Shown: positions 1-11,761 of the stretch, in pieces
How positions within the stretch are numbered: the first letter of the stretch is position 1
How the letters are laid out: each line of letters opens with the position of its first letter
Assembly (NCBI GenBank): GCA_021464245.1
Contig: JADCRB010000075.1
Coordinates: 2,161,706-2,225,705 of the forward strand
Direction of reading: 5' to 3'
DNA length: 64,000 bases
Source of the DNA: Carallia brachiata
Taxonomy: Eukaryota > Streptophyta > Magnoliopsida > Malpighiales > Rhizophoraceae
Program-made: the position numbers and the translations under genes
The notes under the pieces: model-generated
Told to the model about the DNA's origin: nothing
Databases searched by the model: none
Seen by the model: only the letters and a program-made list of their open reading frames with translations

Positions 1-1285
1 CGTACTTAGGCACTTCACAACAAAGAGCAGAGGAACTTACAATATATTTTTTAAAATAAAAATTTTTAAAATCTATGATAATTATATAAATATATTTTTG
101 ATTATTCTCGAGTGAATAAAATTTATAAAATTGTTGAATATATGATATACAAAAACTTTATAACTCAATTTTATAAACTCGATATATATATATATATATA
201 TAAATCAAATTTGAATCATTACAATTATTGAAAGTTTAAGAAATCAATTATATTTTTCCCTTTTGACATGTGAGAAAAGTTAAATAAGATATGTCTATCT
301 ATCATTGCACCACAATAAATCCTCATAACAAAAATGTTAGTTTGAATACTTTTTTTTTATTTTTTCTTCATCTTATGAGAAAATAAACACATAGAACTGT
401 TAACCCCAACTATGGATATGAGACATAAATATTTTTCACTCTCTTAAAAATATGTAAATGAATCCAACCAGGTTTTCTTTTGTTGAGCACAATAATATGA
501 CCATCCGAGTTAAGTAAGAAGAAAGAGAATTAAGTCTAAAGTTATAAAGAAACAATCCCAATATACTGGAAAGGGATCCAATGAAGCCTATATATGTCTC
601 ATGTTATATCTAAACTTTGTTGATTTTTTTTTGGTCTCACATTAAGAGTTTTTATGATTCATGAAGAGTTGTTACTGGTGCTCTATATGTCCTATGCGAA
701 GTCCAAACCTTATTGACTATTTTTTGTCCTATAATTAAAGTCTGATTTATGAGGGGTTGTTGAGCGTCCAAACAAGTAGTACTCGTCCAAAATATCTCTT
801 ACCATTCTACCATTTGATTGAAATTTAGAACTTTGTCGACAAGTAGGATACCCATAAAGTTTAAAAAGGTTTTACCGTTGGATACTGTACTATTATGCAA
901 TTTAATAGTTGAGTTAAATAAAAAAATAATTCTCGTTGACATCTTCATTTAATTTTTTTCATATAACTTTCTTTATCAACCAAATATTGTTGAGCCCGAA
1001 TCGATTGCCCACATCTCCTAATGGTGTTGGCAAATTTAAAACTCAACCACGCGTTTTGTGAATTATTATTATTATAAGGGGCAAGAAGTTGAGTAGAAAC
1101 CCCTTTCTTATGTACATTTTTGTATGTTTGGGATTTGCTGACATTGTTTTTTTTATTCCAAATGATGTGTTGATGAGGTTCTAGCAAATCTTTTTGTACT
1201 GTGGCGGATACCAAATGTACTAGGAAATGAATTTTTAATTACACTTTAATTATGAGCCTAATAACTAATTAACAATTCTCTTAGG
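1..1285 (+). repeat. Large direct duplication, copy 1
   Basis: This segment is repeated almost base for base at 10466-11761, from the shared start CGTACTTAGGCACTTC to the shared end CAATTCTCTTAGG. The differences are scattered substitutions, small indels and a different length of the AT microsatellite near 185-203. It is AT-rich and I see no functional gene. Short minus-strand frames shared by both copies (945-1214 and 11421-11690) are alike only because the duplication is recent; the equivalent stretch in the next tandem unit is interrupted. Confidence 0.85.
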
Positions 1286-1321
1286 GCAGTATGGTAGCGT
1301 TAACATGTTCGTTGTATGCCA

Positions 1322-1356
<35 letters not shown>

Positions 1357-3240
1357 TAATCTAAGCTTTGAACCACTACAATTAAAATCAATTATATGTT
1401 TCCTTTTTTGACATGTGAGAAAAGTTAAAGAAGATATGTCTATCTATCATTACACTACAATAAATCCCCATAACAAAAATGTTAGTTAGAATACTTTTTT
1501 GATTTTTTTCTTCATCTTAGGAGACAATAAACACATATAACTGTTAACCCTAGCTATGTATACGAGACATAAATATTTTTCACTTTTTTAGAAAAGTGTA
1601 AATGAATTCAACCAGGCTTTCTTTTGTTGAGCACAATAATATGATAATCCGAGTTAAGTAGAGAGAGAGAATTAAGTCTAAAGTTATAAAGCAACAATCC
1701 CAAACATATTGGAAAGGGATCCAATGAAGCCTATATATGTCCCATGTTATATCTAAACTTTGTTGATTTGTTTTTTGGTCTCATATTAAGAGTTTTTATG
1801 ATTCATGAAGAGTTGTTACTAGTGTTCTATATATCCTATGTGAAGTCCAAACCTTATTGACTATTTTTTGTCCTATGATTAAAGTCTGATTTATGAGTAG
1901 TTGTTGAGCGTCCAAACAAGTAGCACTCATCCAAAATATCTCTTACAATTCTACCATTTGATTGAAATTTAGAACTTTGTCGACAAATAGGATGCCTAGA
2001 AAGCTTTAAAAAGGTTTTACCACTGAATATTGTACTATCATGCAATTTAACAGTTGAGTTAAATAAAAAAATAATTCTCGTTGACATCTTCATTTAATTT
2101 TTTTCATATAACTTTTTTGATCAACCAAATATTGTCAAGACCGAATTGATTGCCCACATCTCCTGATGGTGTTGATAAATTTAAAACTCAATCACGCGTT
2201 TTGTGAATTATTGTGATTATAAGAGGCAAGAAGTTGAGTCGAAAGCCCCTTCTTATGTACATTTTTGTATGTTTGGGATTTGCTGACATTGTTTTTTTTT
2301 ATTCCAAATGACGTGTTGAGGAGGTTCTAGCAAAACTTTTTGTATGATGACAGATACCAAATGCACTAGGAAATGAATTTTTAATTACACTTTAATTATG
2401 AACCTAATAACTAATCAACAATTCCCTTAGGGCAGTATGGTAGCATTAACATATTCGTTTTATGTCATGTAATATATATATTTGTTATAATCTAAGTTTT
2501 GAATCATTATAATTAATTGAAAGTATTTAAGAAATCAATTATTATTTTCCTTTTTGACATGTGAGAAAAGTTAAAGAAGATATGTCTATCTATCATTACA
2601 CCACCATAAATCCTCATAATAAAATTTTTAGTTTGAATACTTTTTTTATTTTTCTTCATCTTAGGAGACAATAAACACATAGAACTGTTAACCTCAGTTA
2701 TGGATACGAGACATAAATATTTTCCACTCTCTTAGAAAAGTGTAAATGAATTCAGCCAAGCTTTCTTTTGTTGAGCACAGTAATATGACAATCTGAGTTA
2801 AGTAAGGAGAAAGAGAATTAAGTCTAAGGTTATAAAGTAACAATCCTAAACATATAGGAAAGGGATCCAATGAAACCTATACATGTCCCGTGTTATATCT
2901 AAACTTTATTAATTTTTGTTTGAGTCCCATATTAAGAGTTTTTACGATTTATGAAGAATTGTTACTTGTGCTCTATATGTTTTATGTGAAGTCCAAACCT
3001 TATTGACTATTTTTTTGTCCTATGATTAAAGTCTGATTTATGAGCAGTTGTTGAGCGTCCAAACAAGTAGCACTCATCCAAAATATCCTTACCATTCTAC
3101 CATTTGATTGAAATTTAGAACTTTGTTGACAAGTAGGATGCCCATGAAGCTCTAAAAAGGTTTTACAGCTGAATACTGTACTATCATGTAATTTAACAGT
3201 TGAGTTAAATAATCACATGAATACTAAATTTTATATAATA
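202..3240 (+). repeat. Three-unit tandem array, period about 1.14 kb
   Basis: Three diverged head-to-tail units start after AT runs near 202, 1354 and 2485. Each has the same landmarks in order: GACATGTGAGAAAAGTTAAA (about 263, 1408, 2554), GAAAGGGATCCAATGAA, then a block around TTGTTGAGCGTCCAAACAAG. The third unit departs from the others after about 3210. Inverted relatives lie at 20755-21887 and 23760-25745, and the last block matches the terminal inverted repeats of the element at 28820-31380. The family therefore looks like decayed non-coding DNA transposons that were later tandemly amplified. Confidence 0.8.
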
Positions 3241-4125
3241 AAAAAAGGTTTTGCCATTGAATATGTTACAAGGGTGCAATTTAAGAGCATCATTCCTTAA
3301 GTGGATAGAGCCTTTCACAAATAGTAAATAGGTGGGGTTTAAGCGACAATATAGGGCATGGTAGGTGAGGAATATTTAATTAATTGTGAGTAAAACATCT
3401 GATCTAACAATTTTTTACTCTTAAAGTATATTTTCCTTATGGTTGTGGTTGACGCAAATTTTTTTTTTTTGAAAGATTCCGCAGTATTTTGTTATTTAGA
3501 AATCATTTGAAACAAGATTTGATTTTCATCCACTGTAAAATCTTTTAGCAGCATGTGAAATGGTTACAATTTATATTTGAATTTGATCCCACCATGGATT
3601 CAAAAAGTACTAGGATGTTTCGAAAAGTACTAGGATATTTTTCACTAAATGTACTGCTACTTTCCAAAATAAAAAATCATTTTAAATCAGAAAGCAACTC
3701 TAAAACCACCTTGCTAGCCCCTTGGGCTGGGAATGGTCCCAAAGTGAATGCCACATACAACAAAGATTGAATTCAAAACACAAATAATAATTTACCATCT
3801 AGTAGAAACATTACCTCTCTCTCTCTCTCTCTCTTTTTCTTTTTTATTCTCACGCTATTCGTCCATCTTGTACTATTTTTTGATCTTTTTTCTATTTTTT
3901 TGTTCACTTCATGAAGATTAAATAACTTAAAAGGAACATTTTGCCCGTGGCATTCATTTTGGGACCACCCCTAGAGGCTAGGTGATTTTATAGTTATATT
4001 ACTTAACATATATCCTAATACTTTTAGAATCCATGATGATGACCCCTCGGCCCCAAAAAAGGCCCCCATTTTTGAGTCTTGCTTCAAATAAATAAATTGA
4101 ACAATTTCACATGAGAATAAGGAAG
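3241..4125 (+). repeat. Dispersed module containing an imperfect long palindrome
   Basis: The stretch 3241-3760 has a relative at 8355-8870 and inverted relatives at about 20850-21350 and 23870-24290. Within it, 3545-3760 is mirrored by 3948-4125: GGTCCCAAAGTGAATGCC on the left against GGCATTCATTTTGGGACC on the right, and both outer ends carry a CATGTGAAAT motif. The roughly 190-bp centre has a CT run (3814-3834). No coding capacity is visible. It may be a foldback element or two abutting inverted copies. Confidence 0.6.
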
Positions 4126-4718
4126 ATGCTTTGAAGATGAATTCAGGATTTGAATTGAAATTTAGAGTTATCAGCAATCGAGAGCTAAAGAAAGGAATGC
4201 TCAGATGAAGGCATGTGTTAGAGTTAATTAGAAAACTCACATGTAAGAACTTGTGGAGTTTGAGAGTTAAAAGAAAGGGACTTGTCGAGTTGAGAGCTGA
4301 AATGCACTATTGAGTTGAAGAGCTAAAGTTAGTTCAATTTAGTTTTTCCAATTTAGTTTTTACAGTTGTCATGTTGCGTGTCGTAGAGAATGAAGTCTCA
4401 GACCTCATTGAAGGTCGTTTGTCACAAGTTCTTTTGAAGATTGAAGTAGCCAAGTAAGAGTTGGTCAAATAAAGTCAAAGGCCAAGTTGAGATTAGTTAG
4501 AGGAATTGCTAAGGAAACTCCTAATAATCGTGTTGATGATGATTTGAAAGTTTGTTGGCATACTGTGAAGCAATGAGAAGAAGAGTCAAGGTTCATAATA
4601 AAGTTACGAAGTTATTGCTAGAATGCAGATTTTAAAGACAAAATTGAAGTTCGAAGATTCTGTTAAATGAAGCAAATGTTGTGAATGACTGCAAGAACGA
4701 ATCAAAATTAAGGGGGGA
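4126..4718 (+). mobile_element. Copia-type retrotransposon, degraded 3' internal remnant
   Basis: This purine-rich stretch leads directly into a polypurine tract (AAGGGGGGA, 4710-4718) and then an LTR that begins TGTTGAGG. That is the usual layout of the 3' end of a Ty1/Copia element. No open frame survives and I could not align it to a named protein domain by eye, so the assignment rests on the tract and the LTR that follows. Confidence 0.5.
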
Positions 4719-4983
4719 TGTTGAGGTTAATTTAGATTTATTTAAGATTAGGATTTAGGGTTCTAGTAGAATCAGAATTAGTTGTTATATTTTTAGTATT
4801 AGAGTCGTAATAGGATTTGTTAGAGTTAAGTATATAAACAGTTAAATGTCTAAGTTTATTGTGTGACTGATGTGTTTAATGAAATTAATGTTTAAGAGAT
4901 TAGTTTAGAGTGTATTCTTCTCATTATTATTGTATGATGTTTTCAGTTTAATAAAGTATAGTTAAGTTAATTAAACTCTAATA
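4719..4983 (+). mobile_element. Copia LTR
   Basis: A polypurine tract ends immediately before TG at 4719, and a primer-binding-like site begins just after the LTR at 4985. The interior has a promoter-like AGTATATAAACAG (about 4830) and AATAAAG near the end. An LTR flanked by both a polypurine tract and a primer site is expected for the middle LTR of a tandem or recombined element, not for a simple solo LTR. Confidence 0.6.
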
Positions 4984-4984
4984 G

Positions 4985-4996
4985 TGGTATCAAAGC
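4985..4996 (+). promoter_or_regulatory. Primer-binding-like site
   Basis: TGGTATCAAAGC is the common plant Copia primer-binding sequence, complementary to the 3' end of initiator methionine tRNA. It lies two bases after the LTR. Confidence 0.65.
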
Positions 4997-5029
4997 TAAT
5001 TGAGCTTTAATTCCAACATATAATAGGGA

Positions 5030-5525
5030 TATTGATCAACTGGGTTCCAATTTGGGTATTATAACATCTGTTGAGCAATCAACTCGTTTTTAGACTTAAT
5101 AATTGGGTTAGTTAATGAATTTATTTTTGTTAAATGAGAAGAGAAAAAAAAATACATATTTGTTTTTACTCACTGGGATCCCACTTATTGCATTATAATA
5201 GGTACAAAATTTTCAATTGGATCCAAAATAGTATGGCTTTGATGCCCATCATATGAATGCAACATAGTTACACCACAACAACTCAATTGATTAAAAACCA
5301 CCCCACTTGATGGTCCCATAATTTTTGCATGCAGAGCTTCAATTCACAGAACATAACAGCAACATATGTCTAACTTGTTTAACTCAATAGACATCCACTT
5401 CCAATGAAGAAAAAAAAAATCATTTTTACCACAAATTTTATGGGTTTTTGGTTTTGTTTTTGTTTTTCACCCGATTATGAAATGAAAAGTTGTCAAATTG
5501 ATCTCCTTTTTTTTTCTTCAATATA
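5030..5525 (+). repeat. Inverted repeat arm, left (partner 8975-9410)
   Basis: The arm reads inverted at 8975-9410. Landmarks are ATTGATCAACTGGG against the reverse complement of TTGGGATCAATATC, and GGCTTTGATGCCCATCA against TGATGGGCATCAAAGCC. The arms have diverged and enclose about 3.5 kb. No gene is seen in either. Confidence 0.7.
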
Positions 5526-7129
5526 CTTTTGATTTCCTTCTGTTTCAAGAAAATAAATCTGACATAACTGAATGTAGGTTCTATTTCTATATTTCCATAT
5601 TATGAATCGTGTAGACAATATTGTTTTGTGCTTCTTCAGTGGTATAATCATGTTGATTCAAGTTTTTTTTATGTAGCAATAATTATTAATTTTAAGGGAT
5701 CACCAATGTCTTTATTAAGGTATTATATATGGTGCTTGTTGTTTCAAATCATCACTTGGAATTATACATAGGTTTAATACAAAGTCAATTTACAGAGACA
5801 TGCATATATATATCTGTATGGAAGACAGACACCACAATAAACCACCAAGTCTTCCTTGTCCCGAATAATTGACATTGGAAAGGAAAATTAACTGAATTTG
5901 AAAATTGATTACATGAAACCAACTATAATTGACCTTTGGTGCTCTTGCACTTGTTTTAGGCATGACATTTTACTTGATCAAGAAGTATATAATAGCGGCT
6001 GGCAAAGAGGACCTTTGTTTTTTTATATTGACAATTAAGTCTATCTAATTTTTTTATTAGGCATGGGTACTTGGACTAAGCCAAAAACTAAGGAAAGGTA
6101 CTCACTATGATAAAAAAAATTAATAATAATAGTCATGCCCTAATGTGTAATTGATGATTTATAATTGACAATATTCATTTATTAGGAAATCTAATAAACC
6201 ATCAATTATACATTAGGGATAACTCTCCTATTCTTATAAATATCACACTATTCATTTTTAAGATTAAAACCTAATGTACATTTTAGGATAAAGATTTAAA
6301 ATCTATCTTTTTTCTTTTTGTCGTTAAGAAGGTGCATTAAGGTGTCTACTTGTGAGGCAGATTCTTTGATGGGCATATTGGGTTTAAAAAATTGAAATGT
6401 TTGTTACTTTAACTGTAAAAGCCCATATATAGGTTTGGGTTGTAATTTGGGGTTTTGGTTTAACAAATTGTTAGATTTGCAGAATGGAACTAGGATAGCG
6501 TTCAAAATTAGGGCTTTAATTAGTATGGGCAGATTCATGATGATTAATTTGATTCTTTATGGTTGGTTGATAGAGTGCACTAGAGCTTGTTTTGATTAAT
6601 TGACAATATACCTTCTTCTATAGTCATTTTCTTTTATAATTACCAAGCTGATTACCATAATTTCCTAATTTTTTCATTATTGTAATTGGCAATACTTTAT
6701 TTTATTTATCTGATTCAAGTCTGTTGAAAAATATTAATTTTTATATTATTCATTAAAAAAATTGTTAATTTTTATATCTGGCAAACTAATCATGGAAAAT
6801 TTTTACTAAATGGCAGAAAAGATAAAATCTACGTATTAATTCTCTCTACCTGTTGAAAAAAATTTGTTAAATGCATAGTATTGAAATTGAGTTTATTAGT
6901 TTTCCCACTAAAAGTCAAGGAAATTTCTTTATATTATCCCTAAAAAAATTCTTCAAAAAGGAAATTAAATGATGGAATAATTAGTTAATAGTTATGAAAG
7001 TATTTTTATAATTATTATATATTACAAATTAATAACTTTATAATCACAGTGAAGGTCGACAAAGATGTACCAACTTCCCAACACCCATATAGCTGAACCC
7101 TAAACCTCCTCAAAATTGACCAAACTCGT
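5526..7129. other. AT-rich stretch with no recognised gene
   Basis: I see no open frame with recognisable domains on either strand. The only structured site is the hairpin at 6138-6218. Confidence 0.6.
6138..6218. repeat. Imperfect hairpin with 25-bp arms
   Basis: CCCTAATGTGTAATTGATG at the left is mirrored by CATCAATTATACATTAGGG at the right, with only a few mismatches over about 25 bp and a loop of about 30 nt. It could be a tiny MITE or a foldback transcript; nothing shows which. Confidence 0.55.
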
Positions 7130-7720
7130 TATTTAATTCTTCATGTAAGGACTAAGGTTATCTATCCTCTTTCTTTTCCACTTTTAATACCCTAGTTATC
7201 CTCTAAAATTTTCAAAATCCCAAAAATATTTTTAAAAATATTGGCATCTATTTCACCCTGATCTCGCATTGCATCGATCTGCTTGCAAAAATATACCCAA
7301 CAATTTTTGGGAGCGATTATTTGCAATGGTTGCCAATTTGTTGTATTAGTTGAAATATCAAGAAAAAAAAAATATTTTGCCGAATTGGAAGCCACCTTGC
7401 AAAAGAAAAAGAGCAAATCGCCAAGCACTCTCCATAATATAGATTATATTAAAATACAATTCCTAACACACACTTTATAACAATACTGGTAAAGAAATTC
7501 TAAAAAAACACTTTGTATATAAGACATTAAATTAAGCACACCACACTTTATAAAGAAAAACAACAAAATAGAGATTTTTTCATTCAAAGAAGTAGCGATA
7601 GAAGCAAAGAAGCAGCAACAAAGCCTTCCAAAAAAAAAAAAATCATAGTATGTAAACTAGGCAATTTATGAAATAGAAATGGGTAAACTTCATTCCGTTT
7701 TTTGTCTAAAAAAAACAATG
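7130..7720 (+). repeat. Repeat family 2, copy 1
   Basis: It shares ordered landmarks with copies at 11762, 12710, 13720 and 15430: a CCTCTTTCTTTTCC tract, AAAATTTTCAAAATCCCA, a TCGCATTGCATC block and ATATACCCAACAA. Minus-strand readings look like exon scraps, but stops interrupt every copy and I do not recognise a protein. A 60-bp piece at the end (about 7650-7711) recurs at 8154-8212 and 9749-9810. Confidence 0.7.
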
Positions 7721-8354
7721 AGGAAAAACATAACATGCTAGTTTATCATATAGTGCTCTTTCATATATTTATGTCTTTCCATTTTGCAAGGGTTAATTTT
7801 ACATTCTTTTATATAGTGTTCTTTCTCTTTTTTTTTCTTTTCAATTTTATTTTATGAGGTGTACCCCTAAAATGAATAAGAATCTAACTAGGTAATAACA
7901 TTGCCATGGTCTTGGATTTTTTTTTTTCATCTGTTTTTCTCGATCCAGGAGGATATCATTGGATTCCGCCCTAAAAAAGAAAGGGTAAAGAATCTGAACA
8001 GTGCAAATGGAGAAAAAATTCTTGTGATTTTAGGAAGTAGTAGCATGGCGATTGCCCCTGTAAAACCGACCAACATAAATATTTATGTCTTTCCATTTTG
8101 CCACATAGGCCATAGCATGTGATTGTTCCCGTACCAAAAAAAAAAATCATAGCATGTAAACTAGGCAATTTATGAAATAGAAATGGGTAAACTTCATTCC
8201 GTTTTTTGTCTATTCAAATTGGGACCAATTTCCCAATTTCTTTTCCTGTCACCTAAAAATTCATTAATTTCACTTGCAATAATCTCTGTGTGACAGTTTA
8301 TTGGCTATTTTTTTGAACATTTAAACTATTAAATAAACTAGTGGGGAGTCCATA
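7721..8354. other. Repeat debris, no gene
   Basis: This holds the second copy of the 60-bp GCAATTTATGAAATAGAAAT sequence (about 8154-8212) and a short repeat around TTTATGTCTTTCCATTTTGC (near 7768 and 8086). The frames here are short and conserved nowhere else in the window. Confidence 0.5.
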
Positions 8355-8870
8355 TCACTACTAGCATTGAGATTGGGGAAAAGTTTCAATTGTAAATCTA
8401 AAAATCGATAATATTTAATAATGAGTAGGACATATGAACTAACAATTTTCTTCTATTAAACTACATTTGGGGTTGATGCAAAGAGCTTTTTTTTTTTTTT
8501 TTTTAGAGAGGATGGAGAGTAGTTTATTCTTTTAAATCATTTGAAAAAAGATTGTTTTTTCATCTACTATAAAAGCTTTTATCAGCATATAAAACTGTTC
8601 AATTTATTAATTTGAAGTTGGTCTAATAAATAGGGTTTTTTTTTCGGGGGGGGAGGAAGGGTGGGTGGGAGAAGATCACCGTCATGACTGATTTAAGTAC
8701 TAGGATGTTTCCAAAAGTACTAAGATGTTTGTCAATGAATTCATTGCCACTTTCTAGAATCTTGATCTTTTTAAATTTTAAGTAAGAAATCAATCCTAAA
8801 ACCACCCAGCCCTCCCCCCACCCCAAAGTGAAACCAGCACCCAGAGTGGTCCCAAAGTGAATGCGATATC
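8355..8870 (+). repeat. Dispersed module, second copy
   Basis: It matches 3241-3760: a GTTGATGCAAA block followed by a T run, AAGTACTAGGATGTTT-type sequence, then TGGTCCCAAAGTGAATGC. A G-rich tract at 8645-8672 and a C-rich tract near 8810-8823 are local expansions. No gene. Confidence 0.65.
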
Positions 8871-8974
8871 CAAAATGTTCTTTTGATGTATATCTTATCT
8901 ACACAAAGTGATTGAAAAGAAAAGAAAAAAACACTACAAGATCAAATGGAGGAATCACGTGAGCATAATATTTT

Positions 8975-9410
8975 TGAACTTTTTTCCAAGGAGAAAAAGG
9001 GGATCAATTTGTTAACTTTGCATTTCATAATTGGGCAAAAAACGAAAAAAAAAAATCCCATAAAATTTATGGTAAAAATGACTTTTTATTTTTATTATTT
9101 AAGAAGTGGATCTCTATTGAGTAAAATGAGTTAGATATATGTCGTTGTCATGTTCTATGAATTGAAGCTATGCATGCACAAATTATGAAACCATCAAGTG
9201 GGGTGGTTTCTGATCAATTGAATGTTTTGGTGGCGTAACTATGCAGCCTGCATGTGATGGGCATCAAAGCCACACTATTTGGGTGCAATTGAAAATTTTA
9301 GACCTATTATAATAAGAAGTAAGATCTCAGTCACTCAATTATTGAGACCAAAAATGAGTTGATTGCTCCACACATGTTATATTGCCAGAATTGGGATCAA
9401 TATCATTAAA
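8975..9410 (-). repeat. Inverted repeat arm, right (partner 5030-5525)
   Basis: This is the reverse-oriented counterpart of 5030-5525. It contains TGATGGGCATCAAAGCC and a CCATCAAGTGGGGTGGTTT block. No coding sequence was recognised. Confidence 0.7.
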
Positions 9411-10465
9411 TGCACATATGATTTGAGATGTTTTATTTAGAATTAAAGAAATACTTGTTGGATTAACTTCTATTGGACTCACCAAATATAATTGAAAAAA
9501 GTAGTTATTTTATTGTCAAAATTTTATTTTCATACAATTATAATAAGCAAAATCACTTTTTAACGCTTTTCTTACTAAAAGTATGTAATAATAAGTGTCT
9601 GTAATATTCTCCTTAGATTTAATGGACGGATGCACTAGTTAGAAACATTTGAAGGACATTTTAGTCATCTAATATGTTTGCTATTAATGTGACTGTAAAT
9701 ATTAAGAAAAGGAGCAGTTAAAGAGTTTAAAGAGAGACCGTATAACTAGCATGCGAACAAGGCAATTTATGAAATAGAAACGGTAAACTTCATTTCCTTT
9801 GTTGTCTATTGAGATTGGTCAATACTTATCTTTTTCTTTTTTTTTCTAAAAGAAAAAAAATAGAGAGTTGATTGATCCTGAACTACCGCCATGGCTCTGT
9901 TTACATGTGTCGTAATTTTTTAGTAGCCTTCTGCCCTTAGCTAGAGGATGAAGAAGAGACGAAATTTCAAAGTAATGACTCGCCAAAAAAGAATAATTAA
10001 AATTTTTTCAATAAATTCTCTAACACTACTCACTGTCACTGATTAGTGGCATTGGTCCTATTGATCACAGAAAAAATGAGAAAAAGTACAAAAATAAAAA
10101 AATGAAAAAAAAACAAAACAAAAATAGATAGCGGTGAAGCATCCACACACCAAAATATAAGAGTGCTGCGTGTCGGATATATGACGGACACACGGCGGAC
10201 AGGTGTCCTATCTGGTTAGAAGTGTTCGTTAAAAGAATTCTTTTTATAAGAATTCGGGCACAGGTATCAAACACGGGAAGTACGAGTATCGGACACGCCA
10301 CAGACAAGTTTGAAAATTTTTATAATTAATTTTAACAAATAAAAAAAGAAAAATTTTTAAAATTATGATTTAATGTTGTCATTTGTTAATGACTCTGAAG
10401 ACTTTCGAAGTTTAACTTATTTTTAATTTTAACAAAAAAATTAAATTGATTATAAATTTTATGTC
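9411..10465. other. Unannotated stretch with a GC-richer patch
   Basis: No gene is recognised. A patch at about 10160-10310 is richer in GC than its surroundings and repeats GGACAC/GTGTCC-type motifs in both orientations, as seen in some plant MITEs. I could not define its ends. Confidence 0.45.
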
Positions 10466-10646
10466 CGTACTTAGGCACTTCGCAACAAAGAGTAGAGGAA
10501 CTTACAATATATTTTTTAAAATAAAAATTTTTAAAATCTATGATAATTATATAAATATATTTTTGATTATTCTCAAGTGAATAAAATTTATAAAATTGTT
10601 GAATATATAATATACAAAAACTTTATAACTCAATTTTATAAGCTCG

Positions 10647-10677
<31 letters not shown>

Positions 10678-11761
10678 CTAAAATTTGAATCATTACAATT
10701 AATTGAAAGTATTTAAGAAATCAATTATATTTTTTCCCTTTTGACATGTGAGAAAAGTTAAATAAGATATGTCTATGTATCATTGCACCACAATAAATCC
10801 TCATAACAAAAATGTTAGTTTGAATACTTTTTTTATTTTTTCTTCATCTTATGAGACAATAAACACATAGAAATGTTAACCCAACTATGGATACGAGACA
10901 TAAATATTTTCCACTCTCTTGAAAATATGTAAATGAATCCAACCAGGCTTTCTTTTGTTGAGCACAATAATATGACCATCCGAGTTAAGTAAGAAGAAAA
11001 AGAATTTAGTCTAAAGTTATAAAGCAACAATCCCAATATGTTGGAAAGGGATCCAATGAAGCCTATATATGTCTCATGTTATATGTAAACTTTGTTGATT
11101 TTTTTTTGGTCTCATATTAAGAGTTTTTATGATTCATGAAGAGTTGTTACTGGTGCTCTATATGTCCTATGTGAAGTCCAAACCTTATTGACAATTTTTT
11201 GTCCTATAATTAAAGTCTGATTTATGAGGAGTTGTTGAGCGTCCTAACAAGTAGCACTCGTCCAAAGTATCTCTTACCATTCTACCATTTGATTGAAATT
11301 TAGAACTTTTTCGACAAGTAAGATGCCCATAAAGCTTTAAAAAGGTTTTACCGCTGGATACTGTACTATCATGCAATTTAACAGTTGAGTTAAATAAAAA
11401 AATAATTCTCGTTGACATCTTTATTTAATTTTTTTCATATAACTTTCTTTATCAACCAAATATTGTCGAGCCCGAATCGATTGCCCATATCTCCTAATGG
11501 TGTTGGCAAATTTAAAACTCAACCACGCGTTTTGTGAATTATTATTATTATAAGGGGCAAGAAGTTGAGTAGAAACCCCTTTCTTATGTACATTTTTGTA
11601 TGTTTGGGATTTGCTGACATTGTTTTTTTTATTCCAAATGATGTGTTGATGAGGTTCTAGCAAATCTTTTTGTACTGTGGCGGATACCAAATGTACTAGG
11701 AAATAAATTTTTAATTACACTTTAATTATGAGCCTAATAACTAATCAACAATTCTCTTAGG
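10466..11761 (+). repeat. Large direct duplication, copy 2
   Basis: This is the near-identical counterpart of 1-1285. It joins repeat family 2 abruptly at 11762, whereas the first copy continues into the next tandem unit, so the duplicated block was cut at CTTAGG. Confidence 0.85.

Noticed and set aside
945..1214. 89-residue minus-strand frame that recurs almost unchanged at 11421-11690
   Set aside because: Both lie in a recent segmental duplication. The third, older unit (near 2090-2360) has stops in the equivalent stretch, and no domain is recognisable.
7192..7428. Overlapping frames on both strands in repeat family 2 as a gene
   Set aside because: The five copies show different stops and lengths, and no copy preserves the frame.
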